Assembly (NCBI GenBank): GCA_038380435.1
Contig: JAWZYU010000007.1
Coordinates: 88,955,033 to 89,019,032, forward strand
Length of the DNA stretch: 64,000 nt
Reading direction: 5' to 3'
Source: Ryuthela nishihirai
Taxonomy: Eukaryota; Arthropoda; Arachnida; Araneae; Heptathelidae
Shown: piece after piece, positions 31,196 to 41,084 of the stretch
How the letters are laid out: the number at the start of each line of letters is the position of its first letter
Position numbering within the stretch: the first letter of the stretch is position 1
Notes under the pieces: model-generated
What the model was told of the DNA's origin: nothing
The model's input: the letters and a program-made list of their open reading frames with translations, nothing else
Databases searched by the model: none
Program-made: the position numbers and the translations under genes

Positions 31196-31860
31196 GAGGG
31201 AAGGCGGCGAAGGGTGGTTAGCACGTTACCCAGTGTAACGTCCTCTGACTGCGCGAAAGTCATCGATGATCACTTGCGGCATCTTTCATTAACTAGTTAA
31301 TTTTTTGTTAGATTTTTTGGATCATAATCACTCCCCTCCCCTTTGGGTGATGTCTTGAAGAATGTAAAATTTTTAGCAAAAGCTCCTCAAGTCAGAGATT
31401 TAAGCACGTAACCTTCCCCCCCCCCTCAGTAAACTCCAACATGACTCAGTAATGTCGAAAAAAAAATCTCTTGAAGTTTCTGGTATGACTGTTAGGTATA
31501 ATACTAGATTTAACTCTGTAACTGTTATCAACCTGAATGTGGTATATGGAGAATACTATGGAAGCATGAAGCAATTTGTCCAATTATGACCTATATGTTG
31601 AAAGAAGATCTAGAAGCCTCATCGGGTGTGATGCTACACAATTTAAAAGCAACTAAAGTCACAATAGATTTGTACTTACTTGTGTGGGTGCGGCCAACGG
31701 ACACCGCGGAAACCCTGGACGATCAAGCAACACTAAACGTAGTCAAAAAACTTCACACTAATTTCAGTTCGTGCACGACAGTTAGGACGAATCTTGCCAC
31801 ACTTGGTCAAAAAAGCGATCACTGAGGAACACACAAACGGACCACACCACTTCTCATCTA
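31196..31860. other. Unassigned stretch
   Basis: A plus-strand frame at 31586-31825 (79 codons) begins MTYMLKEDLEASSGV and overlaps minus-strand frames. I recognise no family and cannot say whether any is real. Confidence 0.3.
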
Positions 31861-32130
31861 ACGCGATCCAACCATTATCAACAACAGCACTCGCTGCACG
31901 TTCGGGATCAACTGTGATGGTCACGTGGCATGACGTCGCCCACGCGCCGAGTAGGCGCGCCCTGATTGGCTGGCTACAGGAAGGAAATACCAACACCTGT
32001 AGACAGCAACATTCCATTTTCTCGCGCGCTTCCGTTGAAAAACGGGCACTCACCTGTTGCCAGGAGAGTAACTGAAACAACTGGACTTTTTGCCTCGAGG
32101 AGAAAAAAATATGGCGCTCCTAATCCTGGT
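31860..32130. promoter_or_regulatory. G+C-rich, promoter-like patch
   Basis: A local island rich in G, C and CpG within A+T-rich DNA. It holds ATGGTCACGTGGCATGACGT (an E-box core CACGTG and a CRE-like core), CCACGCGCCGAGTAGGCGCG, and GATTGG (an inverted CCAAT box). On the minus strand CAGGTGAGT at 32049-32057 fits a splice donor. These features would suit a promoter and first exon of a host gene on the minus strand. No coding exon can be shown. Confidence 0.3.
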
Positions 32131-32239
32131 GGGGGTCATTGCCGAGATGATCATTTCGATTTTGATTCAGCCTCAGTGCTTTCTAAAATAGGTCAGATAA
32201 AAGGACTGCAAATTGATTCAATCAGAGGGACAGTTTAAT

Positions 32240-33050
32240 GCCGGCTTCTTTTATTTTATTACATTGCTCTCTTTCAAATCCTTTCCTCTTTGGCGAAGAT
32301 TATTGTTTGCTTGTAGTTTAGAATGCAGGATTCTTATTTAATGCTGGAGATCTCCCAAATTGTGCCATTTGTAGAAAAGGAACGTTGACCTTCTTCAACT
32401 GGAGTTCTGGTTTTTGAAGCATTTATTCGCATTGCACAATCGATTGCAATCCCTTTTCTTTCTTAAAGTAGCTCTCCTGGTTCTGACGTAGTGTGGGTTG
32501 TGAGAGGAATTGACAGTAGCTGACTTTGCTACCATTACGATGCAACTGAAACAGGAAATGGGAAGAACGAGACAGCGAGAGATGTAAAAGAATTGAAGTC
32601 AATCTTGTTGCCAGGAGGTGGCTAGTGGGACTGCCCCTCCCCCTCTCCAAATATATTCTACGATGGTTAAAAAATTAACATTTAAGAAACGAAATTTCTT
32701 TGTGTATTAACTTGATTTTAACCCCTTTATTATACAGAAAATTAAATTATACCTTTCACCAACAATAACTACAGAATAACAAAACGACAAATAAAACATG
32801 CATGGTTGTTACATGGAAATTTTCCTTTAGCTCGAATACTTTTGGATCCTACTTCGAAATTTAACTCGGACCCCCCCCCCCCCCCCCCCCCCCCCCCGGT
32901 CTCCTACTGCCACTGCCGCATGAAATATTTTCTAACTAGGTATTCGATAATTAATTTGCGTATTAACCAAAGCTAGTTTAAACATTTCCAAAAGCGGTAG
33001 ATTTCTGTTGATTTAGCTCTGACCAGCATATTTTTTGACACAATAGGGTC
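32240..33050. other. Unassigned stretch with long C run
   Basis: No gene or dispersed repeat seen. A C run fills about 32871-32897. The 75-codon minus-strand frame at 32423-32650 is unsupported. Confidence 0.5.
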
Positions 33051-33056
33051 AAAAAC

Positions 33057-33140
33057 TGCGAGGGCTCAGAGAAGGTTGGGGTAGGGGACCCACTGGACAG
33101 CTGTTAGGAGACAGATGGTAGCCTCTGTCAAGGACATCAT
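33057..33140 (-). mobile_element. SINE-A fragment fused to LINE-A
   Basis: An 84-bp piece of the SINE-A 3' region (AGGGCTCAGAGAAGGTTGGG to TGGTAGCCTCTGTCAAGGA) joins LINE-A sequence at about 33140. Confidence 0.8.
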
Positions 33141-33505
33141 TTGCCAAAAGGGCTAAATCATCAGCATAATCTAAATCAGAAATTTTAAGGCCAAAATCTT
33201 TCCCTTGAAGTGAATCTCGCATAACATAATCAATAACCAAGCTAAAGAGAAAAGGAGACAAAATACACCCTTGTCGAACACCAGAAGTAATGCTAAACCA
33301 ATTGCTACAAGCCTTACCAACTCTCACACACGACTCAGTATTATTATAGAGAGCTTTCATTATTTTAACTAACTTGTCTGGTATGCCATATGATCTCACA
33401 ATCAACCACAAATTATGATGATCAACAGAGTCGAAAGCCTTTTTGAAATCAACAAAGCTAGCAACCAAAGGTTTCTGAAACTCTAAACATTTCTCAAGAA
33501 TCTGC
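33141..33505 (-). pseudogene. LINE-A reverse-transcriptase fragment
   Basis: Minus-strand fragment of a non-LTR retrotransposon reverse transcriptase, open over about 120 codons. In order: FVDFKKAFDSVDHHNLW (motif A, catalytic Asp), GIPDKLVKIMKALY, SGVRQGCILSPFLFSLVIDY (motif B) and DYADDLALLAND (motif C, with the catalytic YADD). The endonuclease, the start and the C-terminal part are missing. The same family occurs at 33640-34930 (minus) and 36738-37490 (plus). Its frame continues into SINE-A bases at its 3' edge, so the last 20 or so codons of the annotated frame are not reverse transcriptase. The clade is uncertain; it resembles proteins annotated as endonuclease-reverse transcriptases. 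Confidence 0.9.
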
Positions 33506-33639
33506 CTAATAGCCTAATGCCTATCTGCCTAATTGCCTGAGAGCAGCAAATAAGTCAGTTGAGGGCTTGCTAGTTGGACAGCCCTCCTATTAAAAAAATG
33601 CCTTTCAAACAGCTATAAAATACGTACATACAAATACAT

Positions 33640-34930
33640 ACAAAATCCTCATGCAGCCATGGATGGGCGACAAAGGTCCAACCAGACTAATTTTCTTCTC
33701 CAGATGTGTGTCTTTTGAGCTACAGCTGCTGCATTTGGCCACTTCTAGCAAGGTCCTGTTTGACATTGTCTGCCCATCAAATCCTAGGTCTCCTCCTTTT
33801 TCTGATACTGTTAGGCACACTTCATAATCCACTTTGCCAATCTGCAGCTATGCATATGGACAACATGGCCAAACCACTGCAGTCTCTCTCTGCACAATAT
33901 GCTGCTTAAAAGAGGTTGATGACTCCTTCTTCTAATCTCATCATTACTTACAAAGTCAAACCACCTAATGCCCAAGATACTGCGTAAGCATCTAGAATCA
34001 AAGGCAACAAGTTTCTTCTTATCCTGCTTACAAAGTGTCCATGTTTCACTACCATAACTAACCTTAGAAAGAACCAAACTATTACAGCCTAATTTTTGTC
34101 TTTAGGTGTATACGCCTATTTTTCCATATTCTCCATAGATTCTTAAAAGTCCCAGTGGTAATCCCTATTCTTCTATTTATTTCATGTCACACATCACATT
34201 TCAGCTGCACAGCTCCCAAGATAATTACACTGAGACACTTGCTCAATAGTACAGCCATTCAAAGCAGCTGAAGCACCATCTGCCTGACCAATTTTCATCA
34301 CTTTAGTTTTTTCTCTGTTTATCACCAAACCTACTCTATTACCAGTATCATCAACAGCCCTAATGAACGAATTCATCTCATCAACATCAGTAGCCAACAG
34401 GGCTAAATCATCTGCATAATCTAAATCAGAAATTACGAAATCTCGCCCATTGTTGGCCAAAATCTTTCCCTTGCAAAGAATTTTGCATTATATAATTAAT
34501 AACCAAACTAAAGAGAAAAGGACACAGAATGCACCCTTGTCTAACTCCACTAGTAATGCTAAATGAATCACTGCAAGACGTACCAACTCTCACAATGACT
34601 CAGTATTATAGAGATCTCTCATTACACTAACTAACTCATCAGGTATTCCATATGATCTAACAATCAACCACAAATTATGTCGATCAACAGAGTCAAAAAC
34701 CTTTTTGAATTCAACAAAGCTAGCAACAAAAGGTTTCTGAAACTCTAAACATTTCTCAAGAATCTGCCTAAGTGAAAATATTGGATCAATACATCCCCTA
34801 CCACTTCAGAATCCACACTGTTCATCACGCAGTTGTCCATCAACCAAATTCTTAATTCTCTTAAGTATAATAATGCAAAGAACTTTACTTGGAACAGAAA
34901 ATAAACTTATTCTCCTATAATTATCACAAG
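33640..34930 (-). pseudogene. LINE-A copy, 5'-truncated and frameshifted
   Basis: A longer minus-strand copy of the same non-LTR reverse transcriptase. From 34930 downwards it reads SLFSVPSKVLCIIILKRI, FVEFKKVFDSVDRHNLW (motif A), a broken motif B near 34560-34500, and SDLDYADDLALLATDVDEM (motif C, 34400s). It continues with VINREKTKVMKIGQADGA, then KVSYGSETWTLCKQDKKKL and CLRSILGIRWFDFVSNDEI near 34060-33900. Stops and frameshifts separate the pieces. The 3' end (GGTTGGACCTTTGTCGCCCA on the minus strand) matches the plus copy at 37430. The element is dead, and its 5' end, with the endonuclease, was never present. Confidence 0.9.
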
Positions 34931-35249
34931 AACTATATATTATCATAAGTTAATCAGTTAGTGATGTTATATGAGTGTTGTTTGACCATTTATTCATTAA
35001 GTAAATTGTTGAAATTGAAATACTTCTTCTAAATAATATTTTGTTTTATATATTAAATGAGTTCATTTAACATCACTTTCATTACTTCAAACCCACCACA
35101 CAATACTGTCATATAATTATTAATAAAATTTCACAATAATATATTACATTCCCAACTCACATGAAATTAAGAATTATTCACGTTCTCTTTGTCATTATTC
35201 AAAATTCAATGCATTAATGAAAGAATCTCTTGATCAATGGGAATGTTGT
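34931..35249. other. A+T-rich stretch, no gene seen
   Basis: No repeat or coding signal recognised. Confidence 0.5.
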
Positions 35250-35504
35250 CATCCCTCGATTTTCACGGTAGATAGGGTTCGGGATATCACCGTGTAAATC
35301 GAAACCAACAACTTATGGAAAAAAAAAAGTTGGGATATGTTCCGAAAAAATCTTTGCTTTGAATAAAATATTTATCTCAAATTTCAGTTCAGCGGTAATG
35401 ATAAGCATTAATGTAACGTTTATTTTACTATGTATTTGCAGTAATTCAGATAAGCTATACCACTGCTACTTCATAATATGTAATATATCTACATATGCAA
35501 AAGG

Positions 35505-35934
35505 GGGCGGGGGTGGCTTAGTCGGTAGCGCGCCAGGCTCGTAATCTGTAGTTCCCAGGTTCGAGTCCCAGTTGGGTCAGCGTTGAGATTTAATAAAAAA
35601 AATAATAAATACCCCCTCAAGCAGCTGCTTGCCACAGAGGTCTGACAGGAGCCTGTCAGTTTATATATCTCCGCAAAATTCCCCGCCCTGCCCACAGTCA
35701 GTAGGGGACACCGATGGGTCTTGGAAAGGCCGCCGTCCGTCAGATGGGACGTTAAGCCGTGTCCCCGTGGGCGGGAGAGCCATATCCTGTGCACGTTATA
35801 GAACACGCTGGATGGCCTTCCATCTGTCTCCCAACAGCTGTTCCAGTGGGTTCCATGAGCCTTCGGGGTCCATGTGACCTGGCCATTTAGCCCATGGTGT
35901 GCAAAAAAGTGCCGCGCAGAGATAAAACAACCCA
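35505..35934 (+). mobile_element. SINE-A copy carrying a SINE-B insert
   Basis: A 14-bp duplication ACATATGCAAAAGG at 35491-35504 and 35935-35948. The SINE-A sequence stops at GTTGAGATTTA and resumes at TATCTCCGCAAAATT, with SINE-B between. Its 3' half also lacks a stretch around CCATCTGTC. Confidence 0.94.
35591..35665 (-). mobile_element. SINE-B tail inserted in SINE-A
   Basis: About 75 bp: AATAAATACCCCCTCAAGCA, GCTGCTTGCCACAGAGG and CTGACAGGAGCCTGTCAG. Only the 3' end of SINE-B is present, so it is a heavily 5'-truncated insertion. Confidence 0.92.
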
Positions 35935-36141
35935 ACATATGCAAAAGGAATTTGAATCCACAACTTGTAAAACTGAATCTATAATCGTGGAAAATGAATC
36001 TGGTTGCATTTTCTTGACTGTGTAAAATCGAGTCTATCACCGGGTATATCGAAATTGGTTGCATTCCTTTGACCGTGTAAAACCGAATCCGTGTAAATCG
36101 AGGGATAGGTGTCTGTCACTGAAGATTCACAAAGCTCTATA

Positions 36142-36366
36142 GCAGTGATTCCCAACCTTTTCTGGACCATCGCCCCCTTTAGAAGAGAACAAAAATTTCA
36201 ACGCCCCCCCAGTCCATAATAGTTAATTTTATATGAATTAAAATATTGTTGCATATTATCTGTACCTAATTTATCTGTTTATTTATCTATTAAAAATTTT
36301 AATACCGCCCCCATGGAAGGCTCCAGCTCCCACTGGGGGGCGGTATCGCCCCCGTTGGGAATCTAT
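36142..36366. mobile_element. hAT-type MITE with perfect 8-bp duplication
   Basis: 225 bp flanked by GCTCTATA at 36134-36141 and 36367-36374. The ends CAGTGATTCCCAACC and GTTGGGAATCTAT are inverted repeats. An 8-bp duplication with such ends is diagnostic of the hAT superfamily. The interior holds C runs and a small G+C-rich hairpin (CTGGGGGGCGGTATCGCCCC), and no coding sequence. Confidence 0.85.
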
Positions 36367-36374
36367 GCTCTATA

Positions 36375-36737
36375 CGAATTCTTCAAGTTGAAGAACTGAT
36401 TTCACATACACGACCCTCCGACTTCTATTAGAAGAATTTCACGATATGTGGAATGGGGAAATTGGAGTCAAATCTCCCTAACTTTAAAAATTCTTCATGC
36501 AAAAATGTTAGTGCGAAAAATTTAAAGTATTAATCAAATGGTTTTCAGCAATACCCTTTTAATACCTGAAAGAATTATGGAGCTGGAATTTTAACACAAA
36601 GTTGCTAGCCACAAGAATTTATCTCATTAACTAATTAAAGCAGAAACGACATCTCTTATAAGAAATCATTTACTGAATTATATAAAAATTTGAGAGTTTG
36701 GGTAATCTTTATTACCTTTTGTCGTTTGCATAACAGC
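36375..36737. other. A+T-rich stretch, no gene seen
   Basis: No repeat or coding signal recognised beyond short A+T-rich runs. Confidence 0.5.
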
Positions 36738-37490
36738 AGGTGTTGATGAGACTGGTAGTAGAGTAGGTTTGGTTATAAACAGAGAGAAAACTAAAGTGAT
36801 GAAAATTGGTCAGGCAGGCTGTGATTCAGTTCATCTGAATGGTTGCAATCTTGAGCAGGTGTCACAGTTTAATTATCTTGGGAGCTATGTAACAGATAAT
36901 GGTGATGTGCGGCATGAGATTAACAGAAGAATAGGGATTGCTACCGGGACTTTTAAGAATCTATATAGAGTGTGGAGAAATAGGCGTATACACCTAAAGA
37001 CTAAAATTAGAATGTATAATAGTTTGGTTCTTTCTAGGGTTAGTTATGGTAGTGAAACTTGGACACTTTGTAAACAAGATAACAGGAAACTAGATGCTTT
37101 TGATTCCAGATGCTTACGCAGTATCTTGGGCATTAGGTGGTTCAACTTTGTAACTAATGATGAGGTTAGGCAAAGGAGTTTGTAACCTCCTTTAAGCAGC
37201 ATATTGTGCAGAGAGAGACTCCGTTGGTTTGGCCATGTTGCCCGTATGAATAATTATAGATTGGCGAATAGGGTTATGAACAGTGTGCCTAAAGGCCTCA
37301 GAAAGATGGGGAGACGTAGGATGCGGTGGGCAGACAATGTCAAACAGGACCTTGTTAGAATTGGTGTGCAGTGGCCAGATGCAGTAGATGTAGCTCAGGA
37401 TAGACTTGCTTGGAGAACTAAATTGCACGGTCTGGTTGGACCTCCGTAGCCCATGGCTGCTTGAGGATGATGATGATGATGATGATAACA
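36738..37490 (+). pseudogene. LINE-A 3' end, best-preserved copy
   Basis: This is the C-terminal part of the LINE-A reverse-transcriptase protein. A first frame (to 37185) reads VINREKTKVMKIGQAGCDS, QFNYLGSYVTDNGDVRHEI, LVLSRVSYGSETWTLCKQD and CLRSILGIRWFNFVTNDEV. After one stop it continues from 37204 as RLRWFGHVARMN and GRRRMRWADNVKQDL to a stop at 37447. The element ends in a GAT run (37464-37487), a simple-repeat 3' tail rather than poly(A). The catalytic YADD motif is absent because the copy is 5'-truncated just after it. Confidence 0.92.
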
Positions 37491-38310
37491 GCAAGGCGTA
37501 TGCGATTAAACGCCTCAGTATAAATAACTATTTAAATATTAAAGGAATATTATTAAAATTATAATATAATAAGATTTGACACTGACATTTTCCTTAAAAA
37601 ATTTATTTTCGAAATTGTAGAGTTATGAACGTGGTTTTCAATTTCCATAGACATGGAAGTGCCCCAATGCAGATTAATAATCATTAAAAATAATTATTAT
37701 TTTAATCATTAATGTAACAAACCTTTTAAATCAGAGGGTGGCAAATGATACATTTGCCCTTCCTTTCCCACGGTTAAATGTGGCGATGCTAACGATCCTT
37801 CAGAGTGTATGGAGCGATGCTAACGATCCTTCAGAGTGTATGGAGCGATGCCATCGATCCTTCCACTTTTCAGTGCATATTGGGTACCAGTGGCGGATTT
37901 AACAGAAAGGGCACATAATAAAAGCATTTCATAGGGGATGGACACAGAGTAGATATAACAGTCATACTAAGTGGTTGTGCATTGTGAATGGATGAAATGA
38001 ATGCTGAAATATCATAAATTTCCAAGGAGGTAGAGTTTGAAGGAGCACTTGTCCAAGTGTCATTTCTCTGGATCTACCACTACCTGTGTGTAGGATTGTT
38101 TGGGAAGTGACGTGTCGTGTTGCATTCAGTTGGATCTCTACGACGTTTTGGTATCGTTTAGCTTTCAGGGTGTTCTTCAACATGGTAATAAGGAAGAAAT
38201 CGCAAAAGGATAAATTTGATGAATGCAAATGAATGCAAATTGGAGAGGCAAATCAAATAAACAATTTTGACTGTAGCAGAACAGGCTAGAGCCTTAACAG
38301 GCAGAACAGG
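37491..38310. other. Unassigned stretch with short tandem repeat
   Basis: A 31-bp unit (GCGATGCTAACGATCCTTCA plus GAGTGTATGGA) is repeated about 2.7 times at 37782-37865. The minus-strand frame at 37962-38228 is unsupported. No gene was identified. Confidence 0.5.
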
Positions 38311-38314
38311 TTAG

Positions 38315-38348
38315 AGTTCTGCTACAGGCTAGAGCCTGTAGCAGAACT
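38315..38348. repeat. Perfect 16-bp palindrome at LINE-B left edge
   Basis: AGTTCTGCTACAGGCT, two bases, then its exact complement. A third partial copy (TGTAGCAGAACAGGCTAGAG) lies at 38273-38292. Confidence 0.85.
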
Positions 38349-38933
38349 AGCTCTATTCTTGGTGGAGAGTCTCAGTGATTGACCATGGTCCAAAGCCCAG
38401 CAATTTGTCAGAGAAACTGTCCCTGCCATCACCAAGCAATTATGTATCAGAAGAGAAACAGAAGACACAACCAGAAGACCCCCCACACCATACCTGCCAT
38501 TAACACATTCAACCATGCAAATGACAAACTAAGACGCCTCAGACGAAATATTAAAAGAAAGGAGGGGAGAACATATTGCAACAACATTAACCCCAGAACA
38601 GACTCTACACTCTTTGGTCCATTATCAAATCACTCAGAGTCCAGGACCAACCCATAGCCCCTCAGTATAGCATCATTTGGAAAAATCAAATTTCCATCAA
38701 ACAAGGGAATAATCTTATAAAACCCAAACCAAATCCCTCACTTATCGACTTCATTGTAAACACATGGATGACATACTGAAACAAACTCAACCTTGGCAAA
38801 CTACTCGCACTTAATTTACCCTTCACACAACATGAACTACAAATGTCCACGCAGCAAACCAACAAAAAAAAGCATCCTTGGACTTGATCATATCATATAC
38901 AATACAATTAAACGCCTAGGATCAAAAACACTC

Positions 38934-39321
38934 GGGGGGCGCGGGTGGCTCAGTCGGTAGCGCGCCAGGCTCGTAATCTGTAGTTCCCAGGTTCGAGTCG
39001 CAGCTGGGTCAGCGTTGAGATTTATCTCCGCAAAATTCCCCGCCTGCCCACGGTCAGTAGGGGACACCGATGGGCTTGAAAAGGTCACCGTCCGTCGGAT
39101 ATGACGTTAAGACATGGCCGCGTGTGCGGGAGAACCATACCCTGTGCACGTTAGAGAACACGCTGGATGGCCTTGACGGGAGCCTACCATCTGTCTCCCA
39201 ACAGCTGTTCCAGTGGGTCCCCTCCCCCAACCTTCCCTGAGCCTTCGGGGTCCATGTGACCTGGCCATTTAGCCCACGGTGTGCAAAAAAGTGCCGCTCA
39301 GAGGTAAAACAATCCAATCCA
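38934..39321 (+). mobile_element. SINE-A copy in LINE-B
   Basis: A 13-bp duplication ATCAAAAACACTC at 38921-38933 and 39322-39334, both copies in LINE-B sequence. Confidence 0.95.
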
Positions 39322-40157
39322 ATCAAAAACACTCAGCACTTTGCTCAACATATACAACACATGCTGGGATGCTGGGACACCCATCACTTCCCCACAGAAT
39401 GAAGAGATATTTATATCATCCCCATTCTTAAACCACACAAACCATCATTTGAAATATCTTCATACAGGCCTACTGCACTCGAGTCCTGTGTGTTGAAGAT
39501 ATTTGAAAGAATGGTGCTCTCAAGACTCAAATATTTTGCCCACACATATAAAACACTCCCCATTTGCCAAACTGGCTTTAGAGAGCACAGGTCAACCACA
39601 GATAATTTTTTTGATCGAGTAACCTCAGCAGAAATTGCCACCCACAACAAAGAAATATTATGTTGTGCACTCCTTGACTTCATCTCTGCCTTTGATACTG
39701 CCTCACACACACCAGCATACTCTACAAACTCCATAGCATAGGAATCACAGCAACACTCTTCATTTTATAAAAAATTTCCTTACATTAAGAAACACTAAAG
39801 TCCAGCTGGAGACTACTCTTTTCTATACCCCCACAAATTAAAGAGAGGAGTGCCGCAGGGCAGTGTGGTCTCTCCATGACTCTTTAATATCCTTCTACAT
39901 GACCTCTCTAAGCAACTACCAAAAGATATTACATGCTCTATCTTTGCTGATGATATAGCACTCTGGACCACAACAAACAACATTAGCATTATACAGTACA
40001 ACCTACAAAAAGCAATCAACCTGGTCCTTGACTTTAACAAAAAATGGGGACTAGCCATCTCTGTATCTAAATCTGCGATCTTACCCATTACTCATAAACC
40101 ATCCCCACTAATTCTCCCATTATCACCATCAACAATCTCACTATTTCCACAGTAAGC

Positions 40158-40549
40158 GGGGCGGGGGTGGATCAGTCGGTAGCGCGCCAGACTCGTAATC
40201 TGTAGTTCCCAGGTTCGAGTCCCAGCTGGGTCAGCGTTGAGATTTACCTCCGCAAAATTACCCGCCTTGCCCACGGTCAGTAGGGGACACCGATGGGCTT
40301 GAAAAGGCCGCCGTCCGTCGGATGGGACGTTAAGCCGTGGCCCCGTATGTGGGAGAGCCATACCCTGTATGCTCTCCCACATACGCTATTCCACATACGC
40401 TGGATGGTCTTGACGGGAGGCTACCATCTGTCTCCCAACAGCTGTTCCAGTGGGTCCCCTCCCCCAACCTTCTCTGAGCCTTCGGGGTCCATGTGACCTG
40501 GCCATTTAGCCCATTGTGTGCAGAAAAGTGCCGCTCAGAGGTAACCCAA
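40158..40549 (+). mobile_element. SINE-A copy in LINE-B, with inverted scrap
   Basis: An 11-bp duplication CCACAGTAAGC at 40147-40157 and 40550-40560. In the middle block, GTATGTGGGAGAGC is followed by its near complement GCTCTCCCACATAC (40344-40386), replacing the usual GTGCACGTTAAAGAACAC stretch. Confidence 0.95.
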
Positions 40550-41084
40550 CCACAGTAAGCTACTATAAATAGCTAGGGCTAATTATAGACCGTAAACTTA
40601 TCTGGAAACACCACATCAAAAACATGAAACTCAGCTGCACCAACACACTAAACATGTTATCAACCATTTCCAAAGCTATATGGGGGGGAGGGCAGTGATC
40701 AAGCTATGCTTACTTTCATCAAAGCATTTCTCAACTCTAAATTAGAGAATGGCCTCTCAATCCTCAATTCTGCTTCTCATTCTCAACTACAACAACTAGA
40801 AGTCATCCAAACAAGAGCTATAAGATTTGCCCTGGGCCTAGAAGCTGGCTGCCCAAATCTGGCCACTTGGGCAGAAGCCAATATGCCTCTCCTCACCATC
40901 AAAAAGCAATACTTAACCTGCAAACAATATATCAAGTTGAAACACTATACCCCTACCCACCCTGCTGTTCACAGAATTGAACAACCAATACCCACACCCC
41001 CACTGCCTCAGTCATAAAAATTTACCCTACCTGGAAACACATACTCTACTTTAAACCACAAGACAATCTGCCTCACTGACTGGA

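Larger units (their letters stand above)
35250..36107. mobile_element. Terminal-inverted-repeat element hosting nested SINEs
   Basis: The left end TCCCTCGATTTTCACGG (35252) is mirrored by CCGTGTAAATCGAGGGA (36089-36105). Subterminal variants of CACGGTGTAAATCGA occur inside both ends. With the SINEs removed it is about 430 bp and has no transposase. The end sequence recalls pogo/Tigger-type elements; this is a resemblance only. The 191-codon minus-strand frame (35489-36064) is a composite of the nested elements. Confidence 0.6.

Noticed and set aside
35489..36064. A 191-codon open frame
   Set aside because: It crosses a DNA element, a SINE-A and a SINE-B in succession; no part resembles a known protein.
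36300..36360. A structured RNA in the G+C-rich hairpin
   Set aside because: The hairpin lies inside a hAT-type MITE with clear borders, so the element explains it.
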